From Chenopodium formosanum (taxonomy: Eukaryota; Streptophyta; Magnoliopsida; Caryophyllales; Amaranthaceae): a stretch of 64,000 bases of DNA. The position numbers and the translations under genes are program-made. The notes beneath the pieces are model-generated. The model saw only the letters and a program-made list of their open reading frames with translations. It did not search any database and was not told the DNA's origin. The first letter of the stretch is position 1. Each line of letters starts with the position of its first letter. Shown here piece after piece: positions 58,604-64,000 of this stretch. The stretch covers positions 49,853,460 to 49,917,459 of the forward strand of contig CM044872.1 in assembly GCA_024500155.1 (NCBI GenBank). The letters are read 5' to 3'.

Positions 58604-61600
58604 CTACTTGGAAACTGCAACTCCGTCAAGTTTTAGGGCAGCTTGTTGGTCCAAAAACCATACCAACTTCCCTGTTGTTGGCTCCACCATCCTTGCTGGC
58701 AATACGGAGTTGGGTCCCACATCAGCCGCATTGATTGCCTGGCGTACAGCCTCTGCTTTCTGACCACCAGTCACCACCACAGCCACATTGGATGCTGAGT
58801 TGATGACAGGCAATGTGAAAGTGATCCTCTCAGGTGGAGGCTTGGGAGAGTCAGTGATGAAGGTAACCCATTCGTCCTTCACACCCAACACAGAGTGATC
58901 AGGGAAGAGAGAAGCCACGTGTCCATCAGGTCCCATTCCAAGAAGAATGAGATCAAACTTAGGGCAATCATTGATATCAGAAACGCTAATCAACCGAGTT
59001 TTTACTAGCTGCCGGATACCAAATTCATACTCACTTGCAGCATCCTCTGCAGATAGGGAATCATTGATGGAGTGCACATGGCTAGGAATAACAGGCACCT
59101 GAATTTTACAAGGAAGAACAAACCATTAATTAAAGGAAGAAAATTTCAGTATCTATTATAACCAACTTAGATCATTTTTAGGTCATGATTTTCAACAAAG
59201 TATATGTCTCATCATGTAAAGAGTTTTGATCCTTCAGGAGGTTTATAATCTTCATTTTCACAACCAAATGTATCGAGACTACAGGAGTATGATACTAATT
59301 AAAACAATTTCATCATCTATGATTATATTTAGATGTCACGAATACATATGTAACTAGCATTCAATTAGGATGATTCACTGTCAACAATTTTGCTCAGAAG
59401 TATCAGCAAAGCCCTTGGAAGGATTGGTTTGGCAGCATAAGGGAAACTGAACGAATGCAATGGAGAAACATAGTAAATTCAAAAGGTCTCTCAGCTCCAA
59501 ATTCCAGCGTAGCTCATAAGAACGAGGACAAGATCTGAAAACATGTAAGGGTCAACGACTTAAACACTGATCCAAGCTTAAACTTCACTCCCGTCAACTC
59601 AATCTCCCATGTCCCATCAAGCGAGAGTAGTATGGACTGTGGTGTTTTGACAACAGTTCGAAGACTTGACATATGATTAACAACAATCATATACGAAGTA
59701 ATAATTTACTTAATCTAACAATTGTTCAATTAATGTCACCATCTTCACTTAACCTAACCACTGTTCAAATTTCTCACCTAACATGTAGACCCATGATAGG
59801 AATCAAGTATACAAGTGGCTTACATGTTGCTGATGCAATCATAGTACATCCTATAAATGATCATATTGATCAAGGTGAATTGGAATTCCTCTAATTAGGA
59901 AGGATTCAATAATCCTAAAGTCATCATAGGAGCATCTAGCCAACCACCAGATCAGTGAATAAATTTAACTAAATGAAAACAATAAACAAACCACCTAAGG
60001 AATCTCATTTTTAGTGATCTAAAAACTAGTAATATAATAGGCCATCATTTCTTCTAAAGATGGATCAGGAGGCTTACAAGAAAAGTAATAAAGAGTAAAA
60101 GACCTCAAAAAAGCACATTCAGAAATAAATACAAGTAATTTAAAGGAGAGCGGGAAGGGAAAAAGTCACCTGCAAATGAAATGTCCTTTATATTAGCAGA
60201 AACTATAACAAAACATACCTCATGAAAACCAAAATCAGCCACATACAAGAGTAATGCAACAGTATATACTTTTGCCAAAAAAATTGTAGCATATAAATGC
60301 ATACTTGGCCTTTTCCTTAACCTTTCAGCCATGAAAGTGAACTACACCCGGATGGGTGTCATCGGGTCAAGCAATTAGTATTGTCTCGTTTCATAAATTA
60401 AAAGTCAGAAAACAGCATCTACACAATAACTTGATAGGGGATACAAAACAAAATCTGTATTGACTAACAAGTAAAAATATTGTTAATAACCTAAATGACA
60501 AGCTAACAAAGTACAGAGTACAAGATAGTAAAGGAACCACAAATTAAGATAGGAAGTAATGGACGAGATAGGTATGCAGCAAGAACTTCAACTCAAAAAC
60601 ATAATTGTAACCAACAATAAACATTACATGCTCACGAAAGTAAACATGTCTGATGGGAACTTCCACTCGGTTGAGGTATAAAAACAGAAAATGGAAAATA
60701 AGTTCGACCTAAGAAGATTCACATGCTCAAAACATAATGCATACAAAAGAAAAAACCCAATCAACTGTGTTTCAAAGAAGGCATTTTTTCCTGAGTCACA
60801 AGCTCGTATCCTTTCCTCTTTCAATTACTAATTTTGCTTGTAAGTTATTTGGATGTATTGAATTACAAATTTGGGTATAGCTAAATCAACAAAAGCACTG
60901 CCCACAATCCCACAAACATAAAATAGGAAGAAATCAAAACGGCTCGTATAAAACAAACTTGTCACTAAGTTGACAGATAAAAGTCAAAAAAACCTACAGA
61001 TCAGGGAAACTTACAGTAACATTTTCCTAACTATATGTTAAAAATGCTTATAAATGAATAAAGGTGCCGAATCTGACATTTTTGTCAAGAATCATATAAC
61101 CTTTTCAGCATCAAGGAACTATAGATGTGAATAATGAACTGCAAATGACATCATAAGAAACCATTCTCTTCCTTTCTTGCCCCACCTTTCTTTTCTGATT
61201 TCAATCACATGCTAGCTAGCTGTTCCCTTCTTTCCGCGAATATACTAAAATCAAGATATGTTAGGAGCATTCAATAACTAGCACAATTACTAGACACAAA
61301 CGTAGAAATCATACAGGCAGGCTTCAAAATTCAAAATGAAGCTTCAAGGTCATAAAACAGATACAATAACAATAAAAGAAGACACCAAGGAAATTCATGA
61401 ATCTGCTTCAAAGCAGGGCAAAACACATTCAGTTCAGAAAGTATAGAAGCTATAGACGAAAGTTAAGAGGCCGAAAAAACGGACCTTGGTCAAGAGACCA
61501 TCCTTCGCTAGCTTGTAATTACTGTCAGGATGGCTCTTTGCTACCACACGCTCATCAGTCCAAAAAATATACCACTTAACCCAATCAATAGTTTTGTTAT

Positions 61601-61884
61601 AAGGCGCTTCAGAGAGCTTTCTGTATTGACAAAATGATATAAGTCAAGACACAAATCATTAACCAAAAGGCATGAATAATGTAAATGATGAGCAATGAAT
61701 AGATTGAATACCCCAATAAGCCAATGAGAGAACCACCAGATAAAGCAATGGTAAAAACGCCTCGCTCCTTAACTGATGCATCTGATAATTCAGATATATA
61801 TTCTACCAAGTCAGTGCTTAGATCATCTAAACTCTCATGAATCCTTAACTCTCCTCTACTCGTCTGAACTCGAGGAAAAGCCAT
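58604..61884 (-). CDS. PGL1: 6-phosphogluconolactonase
   Basis: Hydrolyses 6-phosphogluconolactone to 6-phosphogluconate, step two of the oxidative pentose phosphate pathway. Three minus-strand exons: 61712-61884, 61485-61620 and 58604-59098, giving 267 residues, the usual length (about 268). Family motifs are present: VFTIALSGGSLIGLL near the phosphate-binding site, WYIFWTDERVV, HPDSNYKLA, and LILLGMGPDGHVASLFP. The ATG at 61884 opens the family's standard N terminus with no transit peptide, so the product is probably cytosolic, like Arabidopsis PGL1. A 2.4 kb second intron has no recognisable element. A C-terminal SKL-type peroxisomal signal is absent; the protein ends in VAVSK. Confidence 0.95.
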
Positions 61885-64000
61885 GCTTTCCTTTACACAC
61901 CAAATTTGATGAACAAGTTCTGATTCAACAAGGAGATAAACTCTTAAGTTTTAATCAACACCGATAAAGATTCAAGTAATACACCCAATATACAACAATG
62001 CAACTATACATGAAAAACAATAATCTCACAAACAAAAGTCCTACATTCAAAATTATAATATCAAACTTCTTCCCCGGAGAATATGCAACCGCGTGAAAGT
62101 CCAAGTTAACATAACATATTAATCAATCTCGCACACATGAACAGTAAAACCGCAAGTGAAGCATGACATAAAAACAAAAATCACCATGATTCTCCCTTAT
62201 AACATTTACACAGTAGACAAACAATAATAAGTCAACATTTCAGAATTCTACAAAACCAGAACACACCAAACATTCAGAAGTAAGAAAATTGGCCAACGTT
62301 TCATACAACATACATGCAACAAAGAAACAATGAATTCAAGTCAAAGAATCATCATCTCAACCATCCAAAAATAAAATAATAAACAAAAATACTTTAACCA
62401 AAGATCAAAATAAGAGGACCCAATTGCAAAAAAAAGCAAAATTATACAGTTATCCAAGTAATCTCCAATGTACACATGGCAAAAACCCAGATCATTCAAC
62501 AACCCATAAACTCATTTATCATCATAACCAACAACAATAGTCCAAGAACCCCAAGACATCTGGGTTCGACCCGTGAGACCCTCTCATACAAGAATTTTTC
62601 GAAAGCGAAACCAAGAACTAAAAAATAAAATACTACTAACAAAAAAAAAACATTTTCTAGAGAGAAAGAAGAAATTCTTACAATGAAAAAAAAAAAAAAA
62701 AAAAAAAAAACCCAGAAGAGAGAGAAAGAAGGGTGGCAATGGAAGCCGAAATAGACAAAGGTAGAAGATGGGTATCATAAGAAAATGATCAATTTATAAT
62801 GGGTGAGTTCCAAAATTTCAATTTTTTTTTTTTTTTAACTGATTATAATTATTTATAATAATAAATAAAAAATGGTTCAAAATATTTTAACCATTGAGAG
62901 AGAAATTACCCTTTACACGTGCATTAATTGATCCACAAGAAAGTAGAAACGTCTTCTTTAAATTGATTTGTTAACTCTAAAATGTCGACATCTCCATTTT
63001 TATCTGGTTCTGAAATTCTTGGATAAACTTAAAACAGATGAAATAAATGGGTAAATTCAAGTTGATCTCTGAGATAAATGATGTGAATAAATCTCCTCTA
63101 ACAATTTATTCAATTTTTTTTATTTTTTAAATAATAAAAGTAAAATAATAAAGTGGCACAGATTTCAACACATAAAGTTATGAGAGGAGATAAATTAGAT
63201 TGTTGATCTCTGAGATCAATTTTTTTTTTTTTTGACAAGAAGAGAAATGATTTCATTAATGAAAGATAGCCAAACGGCACTTATAAACAATTCCGAGGAA
63301 ATCTAAAATTTCAATACAAATACAATTCACCTTAGAACTAGTTACATCGCAGATTTGATCAACGATCGCCTTTATAAAAATCTTCATCTGAAGCAATACA
63401 ATCTGTGAGTTAGCACTAATTCGGCTTGAGATCCACATATGAATAGTTGTTTGGGTGAAAAAACTCATATGGCCTTCTAGACACTTTTGGAGATTGTGAA
63501 ACCCTAAATCTTCAAACTTTGACAGACGAACAAACAAAATATATAAACCTAATAGTAGATCAAACTTCATCATAAAGATGTGATCTTTTATTGAAAGCAA
63601 TTAGAAAGTTTTTTTGGGGCTTACCACCGGTAAAAATACCGATGGAAGCCCCCTATAAAAATTTACAATTGAGATCAGAAGAAAAGAGATGGAAGAGAAA
63701 GAGAGAAGGAGAAGATTGAAGGAAAACCTTCAAAAAAAGAAGAAAAATCTAGCAATGGAGGCTAGAAAAACCCTCCCAAGGGAAAAACCCTAGAGGGAAC
63801 AAAAAAACCCTCCCAACGAGAAAACCTAGATCTCTGAAATCAATTGGGGCTCCCTATACTGTAAAAAATAAATAAATAAAAATGAAATGGAGGTAGTCGT
63901 ACTTATGGATAATTGCTAATTTATTGATAATAAATCATAGCACAAGTCAAGTACACTCTTTGTCTTTATCCTGAATCTCCTGCTATCAGAAAAGGATTCA
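61885..64000. other. PGL promoter side and right edge
   Basis: The first 900 bp on the minus strand should hold the leader and promoter of the phosphogluconolactonase gene; an A25-type run lies near 62685-62710. Then come AT-rich DNA, a retroposed element (63222-63828) and 155 bp of flank. No further gene is firm; a short open stretch at the edge (63916-63999, minus) may be the end of a gene outside the window. Confidence 0.45.
63222..63828 (-). mobile_element. Retroposed element with 17 bp target duplication
   Basis: GATCTCTGAGATCAATT at 63205-63221 and GATCTCTGAAATCAATT at 63829-63845 flank a 607 bp element, differing by one base. The element ends in an A-run on the minus strand (T-run from 63222) after 'ttctcttcttgtc', so it was inserted by target-primed reverse transcription. 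Its 5' part recurs at 45681-45890. A 114-codon open frame (63256-63600) ends CRLAIFH; it may be the tail of a deleted LINE ORF, but this is uncertain. It is either a short LINE derivative or a SINE-like element. Confidence 0.75.

Noticed and set aside
62584..62778. Phenylalanine-rich 64-codon frame on the minus strand
   Set aside because: It is translated from an A/T homopolymer and has no features of a real protein.

Overview
This window is nuclear DNA from a dicot flowering plant. It is AT-rich, its genes are split by GT-AG introns, and MITEs, Mutator-like elements (MULEs), hAT elements and LINE remnants fill the gaps. The protein families (a CRABS CLAW-type YABBY factor, a FRUCTOKINASE-LIKE 2 plastid protein, a mitochondrial HPPK/DHPS) are plant-specific. 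The species cannot be fixed from the sequence; a Caryophyllales-like genome is only a guess.

Eight intact protein-coding genes can be rebuilt exon by exon, each closing to a whole number of codons: (1) CRC-like YABBY, minus, 3750-6288; (2) a 1505-residue FYR-domain/WD40-like protein with internal tandem repeats, plus, 13632-25436; (3) a secreted PI-PLC X-domain protein, minus, 26185-29199; (4) tail-anchored cytochrome b5, plus, 33722-36483; (5) a small RRM protein, plus, 38542-40920; (6) bifunctional folate enzyme HPPK/DHPS with a mitochondrial presequence exon, minus, 42294-44419; (7) FLN2, a pfkB-fold plastid transcription factor partner, plus, 51803-56625; (8) 6-phosphogluconolactonase, minus, 58604-61884. 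A decayed copy of the DHPS end lies at about 41640-42150, just downstream of the intact folate gene.

The genes do not form an operon or one pathway. From memory, CRC, HPPK/DHPS and FLN2 are consecutive in Arabidopsis (At1g69180-At1g69200), and the PLC-like, RRM and phosphogluconolactonase genes are consecutive in another Arabidopsis block (At1g13680-At1g13700). Here both sets are interleaved, as if this genome kept the ancestral order that Arabidopsis later divided between duplicated segments.

Intergenic space is mobile DNA. Highlights: a 993 bp MULE-like element with a GC-rich cargo and perfect 9 bp target duplication, nested inside an older Stowaway element (10934-12191); a related element at 37206-38303; a 1218 bp MULE with a perfect 9 bp duplication carrying a degenerate 'gatgatatc' array (29797-31014); a foldback element around a long palindrome (32726-33479); a LINE ORF1 relic split by a 904 bp hAT element with an 8 bp duplication (47175-51268); and a 607 bp retroposed element with a 17 bp duplication (63222-63828).

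No prokaryote-type system, CRISPR array or viral gene was seen. The less ordinary observations are the FYR/WD repeat protein, the decayed folate-gene duplicate, the two possible starts of HPPK/DHPS, and the MULE family with GC-rich cargo.
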